Assembly (NCBI GenBank): GCA_963579025.1
Contig: CAUZFZ010000030.1
Span: 13,414-77,413 of the forward strand
Direction: 5' to 3'
From: CAUZFZ01 sp963579025
GTDB lineage: Bacteria; Planctomycetota; Planctomycetia; Planctomycetales; Planctomycetaceae
DNA: 64,000 nucleotides
Below are positions 7,978 through 15,642 of this stretch, one piece after another; position 1 is the first letter of the stretch, and each line of letters starts with the position of its first letter. Made by a program: the position numbers and the translations under genes. The notes under the pieces are model-generated. The model made no database searches. It was not told the origin of the DNA and saw nothing but the letters and a program-made list of their open reading frames with translations.

Positions 7978-9033
7978 TCATTCCCAGCCGGAAGAGATGC
8001 GCACCCCGATCGGAAACTGGTGATCGTCACCGTCGAATCGTGACCGTGTCCGGACACACTGCCCGACCCAGTTGCGGGCATCCGCGTCCGCAGTCATTCC
8101 GAGGGCCGCGTCGACACACCGCTGCAGTTCCCGTGAAGTGATCCGGCCGGCCAGCCACTCATCTTCCCAGTGAGTGAGCGCGTACACGAACCGGTCACGC
8201 CGCGTGCGCCCGAGGTGGATGGTCCCGGAAAAGACTCGATATCCACAGACAGTCACGCCTTTGACGCTGCGGTTGACCTGCGTCGGTGGCCGGCACTGCA
8301 GATGCAGCGTTGCGTGCAAAAACTCTTCGGCGGCGTGGACCGTGGCGTGGACTTCGCTGGCGTTTTCGCCCCAGAACACGAAATCGTCCATGTAGCGAAC
8401 CAGACCAGCGACACGCCGGTCTTCCAGCAGAAACCGGTCCAGTGGTCCGAGGTAATAATTCGCGAACCACTGCGATGTGAGAGCACCGATGGGTAAGCCC
8501 TGACCGTTCCCGTCTCCGTAGGCGTCGATGATTCGGTCGACGAGTGCCACGGTGCCGCGTCCTTTCAGCCGGCGTCGCAGGAGACTCTTCAGGACGTTGT
8601 GGTCGATGCTGGCAAAGTAGTGGCGGATGTCCATCTTCGCGTACCACGGGAAGCGGCGGGCGTGCTGCTGCGTGCGTTTCACTGCGGCTCGTGTGCCCCG
8701 ACCGGTCAAACACGCGAACGTGTCATCGACCAGAGCACATTCCAGCAGCGGCCCGACGTGCCACATCACGGCGTGCTGCAGGACACGTTCACGGAAGCAG
8801 GCAGCCGTGATGATGCGTGGCTTGGGATCGCGTATGTGGAATGTCCGTGCCCGGCCGATCTCGACCGTGCCGTCGAGGATGTCACGGCGTAGCGTGGTGA
8901 GATTGGACAGCAGATTGTCGAGGAAAGCACGGACCTCGTGCCTCGTCCGCTTGCCCGCAGATGCACGCCAGGCTGCGGAAGCCAGATTGTCCCAGTCGGC
9001 AATGTCGTCGAGGCTGACGTGGGTCGGATTCAT
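7978..9033 (-). CDS. DGR reverse transcriptase
   Basis: This 351-aa reverse transcriptase of the retroelement class has all core motifs: WYAKMDIRHYFASID (first catalytic Asp region), GLPIGALTSQWFANYYL with the (I/L)GxxxSQ signature typical of DGR enzymes, and RYMDDFVFWG, the YxDD catalytic loop. There is no maturase or endonuclease domain, so it is not a group II intron protein. It copies the TR RNA into adenine-mutated cDNA that replaces VR sequence. Its ATG overlaps the HRDC gene stop by 4 nt (ATGA), showing translational coupling. The adjacent TR and adenine-restricted VR differences make the DGR assignment firm. Confidence 0.95.
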   Translation of the reverse strand: MNPTHVSLDDIADWDNLASAAWRASAGKRTRHEVRAFLDNLLSNLTTLRRDILDGTVEIGRARTFHIRDPKPRIITAACFRERVLQHAVMWHVGPLLECALVDDTFACLTGRGTRAAVKRTQQHARRFPWYAKMDIRHYFASIDHNVLKSLLRRRLKGRGTVALVDRIIDAYGDGNGQGLPIGALTSQWFANYYLGPLDRFLLEDRRVAGLVRYMDDFVFWGENASEVHATVHAAEEFLHATLHLQCRPPTQVNRSVKGVTVCGYRVFSGTIHLGRTRRDRFVYALTHWEDEWLAGRITSRELQRCVDAALGMTADADARNWVGQCVRTRSRFDGDDHQFPIGVRISSGWE

Positions 9034-9533
9034 GAGTCGGTCGGCGTTTCCTGCTGGTTCGGTTCTGCTGCCGAGTCGCTGGCGACCGGGCGCGGTTCGA
9101 CACGCATGATCTCCAGGAACGGCTCGGAGTACTTTTCGATGCGTACCTGGCCAACGCCACTGATCTTTGCCAGTTCGTCTTTCGTCGTGACGTGGCGGCG
9201 GACGATCTCGGCCAGATGCTCATTGTTGAAGACCGTGTAGGCGGGCACCTCGTCGCGTTCCGAAAATTCTTTCCGCAGGACGCGGAGCTTCGCAAAGATC
9301 CGGAACTGCTCCTCGGGCAGGACTTCGCGATAGTCGATGCGCTCCTTCGACTTCGTGCTGGGACGTGGAGGATCACCGGTCTCATACGTCACGCAGATCG
9401 ACCAGACACTGTTCGGACCGTCGGCCACGAACTGACGGTCGATCGAGCTGACCCGGTGTGTGCTCAGGAACCGGTTCAATTCATCCGCGGCATTGGCCGC
9501 ATGGATCGGGATTCTGAAGAACTGAAGCTGCAT
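9030..9533 (-). CDS. DGR accessory protein with HRDC domain
   Basis: This 167-aa protein carries an HRDC domain at about residues 90-145 (FNNEHLAEIV...ELAKISGVGQVRIEKY), a nucleic-acid-binding helical module of RecQ helicases and RNase D. The N-terminal 75 residues include a predicted beta-rich region. HRDC-type proteins are a known alternative to the Avd accessory factor in some DGRs, where they probably bind TR RNA or cDNA. The position fits: its stop overlaps the RT start by 4 nt. The gap to the preceding 1218-aa gene is 119 bp and holds post-VR element copy 2. No helicase or nuclease domain is attached. Confidence 0.8.
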   Translation of the reverse strand: MQLQFFRIPIHAANAADELNRFLSTHRVSSIDRQFVADGPNSVWSICVTYETGDPPRPSTKSKERIDYREVLPEEQFRIFAKLRVLRKEFSERDEVPAYTVFNNEHLAEIVRRHVTTKDELAKISGVGQVRIEKYSEPFLEIMRVEPRPVASDSAAEPNQQETPTDS

Positions 9534-9602
9534 GTCGAAGTTGGCTTGTCTATTTGTATACTAGTTTTATGGCGTTTGTTCAGCCCCTCGCCTGTGCCGG
9601 CT

Positions 9603-9663
9603 CGTCGCTCTTCGCTGCGCTGTCTCCGCCTGCTCCGCGACGGCTCCGACCGCTACGCTCCGG
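9603..9663 (-). repeat. post-VR element, copy 2 (downstream of VR2)
   Basis: It is near-identical to 6691-6752, with two substitutions by eye. It overlaps the last codons of the 1218-aa gene and extends into the gap before the HRDC gene. The inverted repeat CGTCGC (9603-9608) / GCGACG (9637-9642) is conserved. Confidence 0.6.
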
Positions 9664-12600
9664 GCTCACTCCCTGAACTGGAGCAGCGGAAGCCCAGGCC
9701 GTGGTCACGGCTGCCCGGGGGGGAGCCAAGCCGGTACGCCGCCCGCACGCCCCGCGCGGAGTACGCCCAGCAACCACCACGGATGACCCGGTTCGCCGAC
9801 GGTTCGTCGTCTGGATGGCGCTGGTCGTAATCGCCCCGCCACGTATCCTGACACCACTCCCAGACGTTGCCCAACATGTCGTACAGCCCCCACGGATTCT
9901 CCGTCAGCTCAGCCACGTCATGCGTCTCGCTGCCGGCATTCCGCGTGTACCAGGCAATCCGTTTCAGATCGTCCTGTGTCGCTTCGTCGTCAGGATCGAA
10001 CCCGCCAAGGTATGTGGCTGCTTCCGTGCTGGCACGGCACGCGTACTCCCACTGTGTTTCGGAAGGCAACCGCAACTGCAATCCCCGTACGGCATCACTG
10101 AGCTTCGGAATGAATTCCTGACAGTCGTCCCAGCTTACGGTTTCGACTGGCCGGTTCTTCCCCTTGAATTCGCTGGGATTCTCCCCCATCACCGCTTCCC
10201 ACAAAGCCTGAGTGCACGGCGTGTCGAACAACCAGAAGCCTCCTCTGACCACAGCCTCATGCTGAGGCCCTTCATCACCATACCTTCCGGGCTCCGACTC
10301 GGGGGATCCCATCAGGAATCGACCGGGAGGGATCCAGCGCATGCGCTGCGTGACATCCTCAGCCTGTTCCTGCGGAACAGTGAACTCGGCCCACAGGCCG
10401 TACTGGTCCCGGCCCGTGCGTCTCGCCCATTTGGGACGCGGCGTCTGGCAGAGGAACACGTCTTCCAGATCGGTGCGGATGCGCACGACCGGTCCCTGCG
10501 GGACCGGTGAATACTCGGCGTCGCCGGCACTGATCCGCACCCCCCGGTCTTCGCTCGCTGGTTCGCTGTCTCCGGCCGGCTCCGCTATCGGCCTCCGACC
10601 GCGAACCGCTCGCTGCGACCTCGCCAACTGCGGCCTCCGGCCGCCTGTGCTGGGCTCACTACCTGAACTGGAGCAGCGGAAGCCCAGGTTGAGGTAACGG
10701 TAGCCCGGGCGGAAGCCAAACCGGCACGCCGCCCGCACGTACAGCGCGGAGATCGCCCAGCTACCACCACGGATGACCCGGTTCGCTGACTCGCTATCAG
10801 TAAGCTGCGCCGGATCGGATACAGCTTCGCTGCTGTACGGCCTTCCGCCGAAGTCGCGGCACCACTCCCACACATTTCCGAGCGTGTCGTACAAGCCCCA
10901 GGCGTTCGGCAGCAGTTCCGCCACATTGTGCGTCTCGCTTCCCGCGTTCTTGTCGTACCACGCAATCTCATCCAGCGGACTGTCACCCGCATAAATCGGC
11001 GTGTCTGTTCCGGCCCGACACCCGTATTCCCACTCGGCTTCCGTCGGAAGTGTCAGCTCCAGTCCCGGGCATCGTTCATTGATCCGCGACAGAAACCCCT
11101 GACAGTCTTCCCAACTGACCTTTTCGACTGGCCGATGGTCGCCTTTGAAGCCGCTCGGATTCTCCCCCATGACCGCCTGCCACAGTTCCTGAGTGCAGGG
11201 AGTGTCGAACATCCAGAACGCGCGACTGATTGTCACGAGCTGCTGCGGGGTCTCCGGCCAGCCCTCCAGCTCTGCCTTCTCCGCAGAGCCCATCAGAAAC
11301 GAGCCCGGCCAAATCCAACGCATCCGCTGGCGGACCAGAACTGGCCCGATGTGATCGGCGAGTGATTCGAGTGACTGCACCCCTGCGAGTCTCGTCCCAT
11401 CCGCAAACACCCACATCGGAAACTCGGTAATGTTGTGTCTGATGCCGACGTCATTGAACCGGCCTTCAAGGTTGACCATCTCCTCATAAGGAACGAGTTC
11501 CCTGCTGTCCTCGAAGACGTCAAGCTGAGCCCCCGAGCGAGGATCGAGGTGTGATCCATAAAGAAGGGCCCCAGCTTCGGCCAGGCCTTTGGCGATAGAC
11601 GCCGGGGTGGGTTCTTTCCGGCCTTCAATCACGAACTCGACCCACGGCCCGACATCGTCGCATCCCCATCGATCCGCCCACGCCGGCACGTTCCCATCCG
11701 CCCAGAACGCCGCCGGCTCGTCATCGCCCACCGGCCAGTCGTCGAACTCATCCACCACGATCTGCGGATTCTTCAGCCGCACAGTCGCCAACGGAGTGCT
11801 CCGCTCGGCAGCCTCTCCGCGTCGTCGATACTCCAACCGGCCACCAATCAACGAAACCCGGACGACCTGTAACGGTGCGTCCTTGACGCCGGCCAGAGCC
11901 GGGTCGTACCCCGACGCGGCACCCGCGTCGGGACAGAACTGCTTCCACAGGGCATGCAGTTCCGGGGAAGCTTCCCAGGCTTCCGGGGTCAGTTGCGACA
12001 CGGCTTTGAGGAAGAAGTCGCCCCCGTATTCGGTCTCGCCGGTTCCGAGACTCTGAAACCAGCGGCGTGATCGGGCCAGTCCGCCTCCCGCCCCCAGTTT
12101 CCCGGCGTCCTTTCCCAGCCGAAGCACTTCCAGGCAGGCGACGCCGGAGTACTCGTCCCTGTGTGCCGCGTCGATCAGGGACCACGCCCGCTGCTTCAAG
12201 TCGTCCTGAAGCAGAGTTCCCCGCAACTCGACCGCTTGCTGCTGCGACAGAGCCGCCCCCGAGCAGTGCGTGGTCCCGCGGCACAGTTGCCAGATGCGGG
12301 ATTCCAGTCCTGGATCCCGGCGTCCTGCCGCCAGCAGCTTGCGCACGGCCCGCAACAGCCGAGGCTCAATCCGGACGGCCGCAGACAGCAGTGTGAGAAT
12401 TCGCTCGCAGGCTTCGACTGTGGTGGCATCTGCCGGCTTCGGACGACGCCGGCTGTCACCCTCCCACGGAATGAGAGTCCACAGCCGGGCCAGGCGGTCA
12501 GGCACCGCATCCGGCCGACAGGGCACCAGCGCCAGCGCAGCACACTCCTGACGCTTCAGCCGTCTGCCGATGCGCGTCCAGCGGTCTTCCGCAGCGGACG

Positions 12601-13309
12601 AATTTGAGTCCTGCATCGATCCCAGATCGCTAAGCACCAGTAGCGTGGCTCCGGGATGAAGTTGCAGTTCGTGTCCACGCTGATGTTCCGGCCATTCGAT
12701 GACCGGCGTCTCGGCTCCTTCCCGCAGCACGCAGACCGTACTTCCACCTTTGGGCAGCAACCGCTTCATCGCGCGACCGATGAGTTTCTGATCCTGGCGG
12801 TACGGAACCAGCCGACGAGCGAGGTCAATCACGACGTGCAGGTCCTGCCCCCAGCTTCGCCGGTTCAGCCGTGGAAACTCGACAAGCTGCCTGCCCCGGC
12901 TGAGTTCGTACACGACCCGGTTCAGATCGATGCGGTTTCCCGGACGCGTCAGGTCCGCCACCTGACGCAGTCGCGTGAAGAACTCCGGGACGGTCGCCAG
13001 CGGATCGAATGGGTCCAGCGTGATTTCGGATGCCCGCGCTTCTTCGTCCGGGAGTGGCAGCGGAACGACCTTGCGGGAGTAGAACTCCTGAGCACGCCAC
13101 CACGGCACCGCCGGACGCGGGCCGAGGGCGACTTCGGTGGTGACCACGTCGGCCGTTTCTTCCTGCTCGGCCACTTCGACCCGTTGCAGCTCGGGCAGTA
13201 TTTCGCGCCGCTCGTAGCCCAGTCGCCCGGCGATGTCGGCCATGACAGCATCGCCACTGGCCAGAGCCAGCAGCAGATCCGCCCGCCCGGTCAGGGGCCG
13301 ACGTCTCAT
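9653..13309 (-). CDS. DGR target protein 2: vWA-like region plus two FGE domains, each with its own VR
   Basis: This 1218-aa protein starts at an ATG overlapping the MoxR stop by 4 nt. Residues about 150-280 look like a degenerate von Willebrand A domain: a first strand LHVVIDLARRL where the DxSxS metal site should be, and a later strand TLLVLSDLGSM. The usual MIDAS residues are missing. Two FGE/SUMF1 domains follow, at about 655-880 and 1000-1215, each with FLMGS, DTPCTQ, MGENPS, LPTEAEWEY-like and GNVWEWC motifs, and each ending in a DGR variable repeat (VR3 at about 840-880, VR2 at about 1170-1210). A Ser/Pro/Arg-rich linker joins them. Pairing of vWA-like proteins with MoxR ATPases is well known. 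Here the FGE domains would be interchangeable sensors on a MoxR-regulated platform, which is inference. Confidence 0.85.
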   Translation of the reverse strand: MRRRPLTGRADLLLALASGDAVMADIAGRLGYERREILPELQRVEVAEQEETADVVTTEVALGPRPAVPWWRAQEFYSRKVVPLPLPDEEARASEITLDPFDPLATVPEFFTRLRQVADLTRPGNRIDLNRVVYELSRGRQLVEFPRLNRRSWGQDLHVVIDLARRLVPYRQDQKLIGRAMKRLLPKGGSTVCVLREGAETPVIEWPEHQRGHELQLHPGATLLVLSDLGSMQDSNSSAAEDRWTRIGRRLKRQECAALALVPCRPDAVPDRLARLWTLIPWEGDSRRRPKPADATTVEACERILTLLSAAVRIEPRLLRAVRKLLAAGRRDPGLESRIWQLCRGTTHCSGAALSQQQAVELRGTLLQDDLKQRAWSLIDAAHRDEYSGVACLEVLRLGKDAGKLGAGGGLARSRRWFQSLGTGETEYGGDFFLKAVSQLTPEAWEASPELHALWKQFCPDAGAASGYDPALAGVKDAPLQVVRVSLIGGRLEYRRRGEAAERSTPLATVRLKNPQIVVDEFDDWPVGDDEPAAFWADGNVPAWADRWGCDDVGPWVEFVIEGRKEPTPASIAKGLAEAGALLYGSHLDPRSGAQLDVFEDSRELVPYEEMVNLEGRFNDVGIRHNITEFPMWVFADGTRLAGVQSLESLADHIGPVLVRQRMRWIWPGSFLMGSAEKAELEGWPETPQQLVTISRAFWMFDTPCTQELWQAVMGENPSGFKGDHRPVEKVSWEDCQGFLSRINERCPGLELTLPTEAEWEYGCRAGTDTPIYAGDSPLDEIAWYDKNAGSETHNVAELLPNAWGLYDTLGNVWEWCRDFGGRPYSSEAVSDPAQLTDSESANRVIRGGSWAISALYVRAACRFGFRPGYRYLNLGFRCSSSGSEPSTGGRRPQLARSQRAVRGRRPIAEPAGDSEPASEDRGVRISAGDAEYSPVPQGPVVRIRTDLEDVFLCQTPRPKWARRTGRDQYGLWAEFTVPQEQAEDVTQRMRWIPPGRFLMGSPESEPGRYGDEGPQHEAVVRGGFWLFDTPCTQALWEAVMGENPSEFKGKNRPVETVSWDDCQEFIPKLSDAVRGLQLRLPSETQWEYACRASTEAATYLGGFDPDDEATQDDLKRIAWYTRNAGSETHDVAELTENPWGLYDMLGNVWEWCQDTWRGDYDQRHPDDEPSANRVIRGGCWAYSARGVRAAYRLGSPPGSRDHGLGFRCSSSGSEPGA
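9678..9800 (-). repeat. DGR variable repeat VR2
   Basis: This 123-bp block aligns gap-free to the TR with 15 substitutions by my count, all at TR adenines. It encodes the C-terminal FGE domain end of the 1218-aa protein. One change converts the Ser of the RVIRGGSW motif to Cys. Confidence 0.93.
10547..10612 (-). repeat. post-VR element, copy 3 (diverged, inside coding sequence after VR3)
   Basis: In sense orientation this stretch matches copies 1 and 2 with a few 1-4 nt insertions (shared blocks GCGGTCGGAG, GCGGAGC, CGGAGACAGCG, CAGCGA). Unlike those copies it is read through as protein, giving the linker between the two FGE domains. This suggests an ancestral post-stop element absorbed into the ORF. 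Confidence 0.55.
10668..10790 (-). repeat. DGR variable repeat VR3 (internal)
   Basis: This 123-bp block aligns gap-free to the TR with 12 substitutions by my count, all at TR adenines. It ends the first FGE domain, about 340 residues before the protein C terminus, so it is an internal rather than C-terminal VR. Confidence 0.92.
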
Positions 13310-14274
13310 AGCGAGCCCCCGGCATGCTTCTTCAGCGTGTACCCCGCGACCTTCTTCAGGAGATTCTCCGCCGTATCGACCTTCTGCTCGTCGAGTTTCT
13401 GGACGGCTCGGAGAAGGTCGAGGAACTCAGCCTGGCCCGGCTTTGGTGTGGATGCCGCACGACGATCCTCAATCAGCAAGTTCGCTGCTTCGTACAGCAG
13501 GTCTTCCGAGAGCTTCGGGAAGTGCTCCTGCCCCCGTTCGACCAGCAGTTTGCGCAACGCGTCGTCAGTCGATGGCAACGACATATGCAGGACGAGACAG
13601 CGTCGCAGAAACGCGTCCGGCAGTACCCGCTCTTCATTCGTCGTGACAATGACCAACGGTGCGGGATCGTGCATCACGACCGGCGGGCAGCCATGCGGCG
13701 TGAATCGCCCCGAGCCGAGCGCTTCCAGAAGGCCGTTGGGAAGGTCGCTGTCCGCCTTGTCGATCTCGTCGATCAGGACGACTCGGCCGTCTTCCGGATC
13801 GATGCCCTCATCAAACGGTGGCACATCGAAGTGATTGGCTGCGGCGTGTGTCTTCGCGCCTTTCCAGTCGAATCCCCACCACAGCGGCCCCGGCTCCACA
13901 AACCGAGTGACGCGCAGCTTCTCGTCCAGTTCCTCAGGAGAGAGTTTCAGCACTCCGCAGACCTGTGCTTCGGCGAGACGTCGGACGGAGTCGAAATGCC
14001 AGAGCAGGTCGGTCGATTCCGTGCGGGCATTCACGACGCACGACACCAGCGGACGCCCGAGCGCCTTCGCCGTGGCCGCAGCAAGCTGCGTCTTGCCCAC
14101 ACCGGGTTCACCACGCACCAGCAACGGCCTGCCGGCAGCCAGAGCCGACTTCACCGCCATCCGGCTGTCATCTTCAAAGACATGCACCTGTTCCGGAACA
14201 CCCTCCTCACTGACCAGCCGCACGGGCTCGTCGCTGTCGAGTCGGGTGAAATCAACTGCTGGTCGCTGTGTCAC
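13306..14274 (-). CDS. MoxR-type AAA+ ATPase
   Basis: This 322-aa AAA+ ATPase has Walker A GEPGVGKT at about residues 56-63, Walker B VVLIDEID, sensor 1 IVTTNEERVLPDAF and a following RR arginine-finger pair, as in MoxR-family proteins. MoxR ATPases remodel or activate vWA-domain partners, and the next gene encodes a vWA-like protein, overlapping by 4 nt (ATGA). It starts with GTG, which overlaps the SEFIR gene stop by 4 nt (GTGA). It probably supplies the NTP-driven switch that couples ligand recognition by the FGE domains to the upstream effectors. A short insertion of about 35 residues (GPLWWGFDWKGAKTHAA) precedes Walker B. Confidence 0.9.
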   Translation of the reverse strand: MTQRPAVDFTRLDSDEPVRLVSEEGVPEQVHVFEDDSRMAVKSALAAGRPLLVRGEPGVGKTQLAAATAKALGRPLVSCVVNARTESTDLLWHFDSVRRLAEAQVCGVLKLSPEELDEKLRVTRFVEPGPLWWGFDWKGAKTHAAANHFDVPPFDEGIDPEDGRVVLIDEIDKADSDLPNGLLEALGSGRFTPHGCPPVVMHDPAPLVIVTTNEERVLPDAFLRRCLVLHMSLPSTDDALRKLLVERGQEHFPKLSEDLLYEAANLLIEDRRAASTPKPGQAEFLDLLRAVQKLDEQKVDTAENLLKKVAGYTLKKHAGGSL

Positions 14275-15620
14275 TTTTGTTTCTCGCTCTGAAGCCGGTC
14301 ATTCACGATTTTGAGGATCACTTCCTCGGCAGCCTTGGTCTGGCCTCGGTGCAGTTCAAAGAAGACGAGTTCCGGGATCTGCTTCCGGATTTCCGAGAGC
14401 AGGTTCCTCAGCGACTCCGCCTCCGCAGGCAATTTCCGCGGCTCAATGACGCAGTAGAACCGCCGCCGTTTGGCGACAGTGTCCATTTGGGCCTGCAATC
14501 GCATTTGTCCCGTCCAGCCTTTGATCCGTTTGATCACGTCCTTCTCGCTGGCGAGGTCATCATCGAGGCTGACCAGAAGCTGGTCCGCAAGATCCGCCAG
14601 AATCTCCGCGACAACGGCTTTGGGGTCAGGGTCACCAATCGGCGTGTCCACAATCCGGAGCAGCCCTTCACCAACGACTCTTCCCTTGTCGTCAAGCCGG
14701 AAGCGTGCTCGACGACCATCTGTCGGTGCGGCAGCGAGTTCTGCTCCGACAGCCAGAGCCACTGATTCCTCAATGATCGCCCCCTGACGATCATCCATTC
14801 CGGAGGCCACCGTGGCTTTGATCGCTGGGTGAATACACAGCGGAAAGAGCCAGTCCTGCAGGTCCGTCAAAGCCCGGAAGTCTTCCACGTGTCCTGCCGC
14901 GTCCGTTCGAAACGCGTCAAGTTGAGCAACCGCCAGGCACGTCGCTTCAACATCAAACGATTCCGCCGCCGAACAACGGTCGACGAATTTGCGAAAGTGC
15001 GACTCCAGATCGTCTCGGTCGTCGTCCCCACGGAAGTGAAACAGGTCGGCAACCTCTTTCCGTCGCCGATCAGTCTGCAGTCGGAGAATTGCATCAGCGA
15101 TCCCGGAAACCGTCAGACCCCGCCAGTCGTCATACAAGGCCGAATGGAAACCTGCGGACGTGGTACCGGCTTCCGACTCATAGGCCAGGATCGCGTCAGC
15201 CAGGCGTTGCTGGTCAGTCGGTATCCGGTAGTAAGTCGCGCCGGAGATCACAGTTGGTAACAGGCTCAGGTCTTCGCTGTCTGCCAGCACCGGAATGAAC
15301 TTGGTGTTATTCGTCGATGAGTGATACAGCCGATGGCTGATAATGCAGCCTTCCCAGGTGACCCCGCGTCCCTTGTCCGGATCCTCATGCCCATCGAATC
15401 GCCGCCGATAAGTCTCATCAATGAACAACAACACCCAGTCCGCGGCCTCAACCTGATTCTCCATCCAGCGCGGCCATCCCTCGCTCGGCCCGGCCGGTGA
15501 CCTGACGTCTGTGTCGAACACCACATCCAGCCCCTGTTCGCGGAGATACTCCGCGAACGCCCACACTCTCTGACGATGATCGTCATTCGAGTGTGCATAG
15601 CTCACGAAAACACGGGGCAT
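14271..15620 (-). CDS. SEFIR-domain effector with shared C-terminal module
   Basis: This 449-aa protein starts at the ATG at 15620, preceded by an AGGTGAC ribosome site. Residues 1-150 are a SEFIR domain (TIR superfamily): RVFVSYAHSNDDH at the N terminus, then WPRWMENQVEAADWVLLFID. The remaining 300 residues are helical at first and then form a module that aligns by eye with the C terminus of the upstream hydrolase protein: QDWL, AGAEL-like VGAEL, a GxVxGxxLL motif, PIGD(P/Q)(D/E)P, LAD and a final AEEVILKIV. SEFIR/TIR-type domains in bacterial conflict systems act as adaptors or NAD-consuming effectors. The gene lies 22 nt after the hydrolase gene and overlaps the MoxR gene. Confidence 0.8.
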   Translation of the reverse strand: MPRVFVSYAHSNDDHRQRVWAFAEYLREQGLDVVFDTDVRSPAGPSEGWPRWMENQVEAADWVLLFIDETYRRRFDGHEDPDKGRGVTWEGCIISHRLYHSSTNNTKFIPVLADSEDLSLLPTVISGATYYRIPTDQQRLADAILAYESEAGTTSAGFHSALYDDWRGLTVSGIADAILRLQTDRRRKEVADLFHFRGDDDRDDLESHFRKFVDRCSAAESFDVEATCLAVAQLDAFRTDAAGHVEDFRALTDLQDWLFPLCIHPAIKATVASGMDDRQGAIIEESVALAVGAELAAAPTDGRRARFRLDDKGRVVGEGLLRIVDTPIGDPDPKAVVAEILADLADQLLVSLDDDLASEKDVIKRIKGWTGQMRLQAQMDTVAKRRRFYCVIEPRKLPAEAESLRNLLSEIRKQIPELVFFELHRGQTKAAEEVILKIVNDRLQSEKQK

Positions 15621-15642
15621 ACTGTCACCTGGTCTGCGCGTC

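Noticed and set aside
7743..8081. Minus-strand ORF of 112 codons covering the TR
   Set aside because: Its protein-like part is only the TR itself, which mirrors the FGE domain end; there is no upstream FGE domain and the N-terminal part is the RT gene end in another frame. The TR is a template, not a gene.
12656..13834. Plus-strand ORF of 392 codons antisense to the vWA-FGE and MoxR genes
   Set aside because: Composition is low-complexity Arg/Ser/Pro typical of shadows in GC-rich DNA, while the minus-strand frames carry clear domain motifs and coupled starts.
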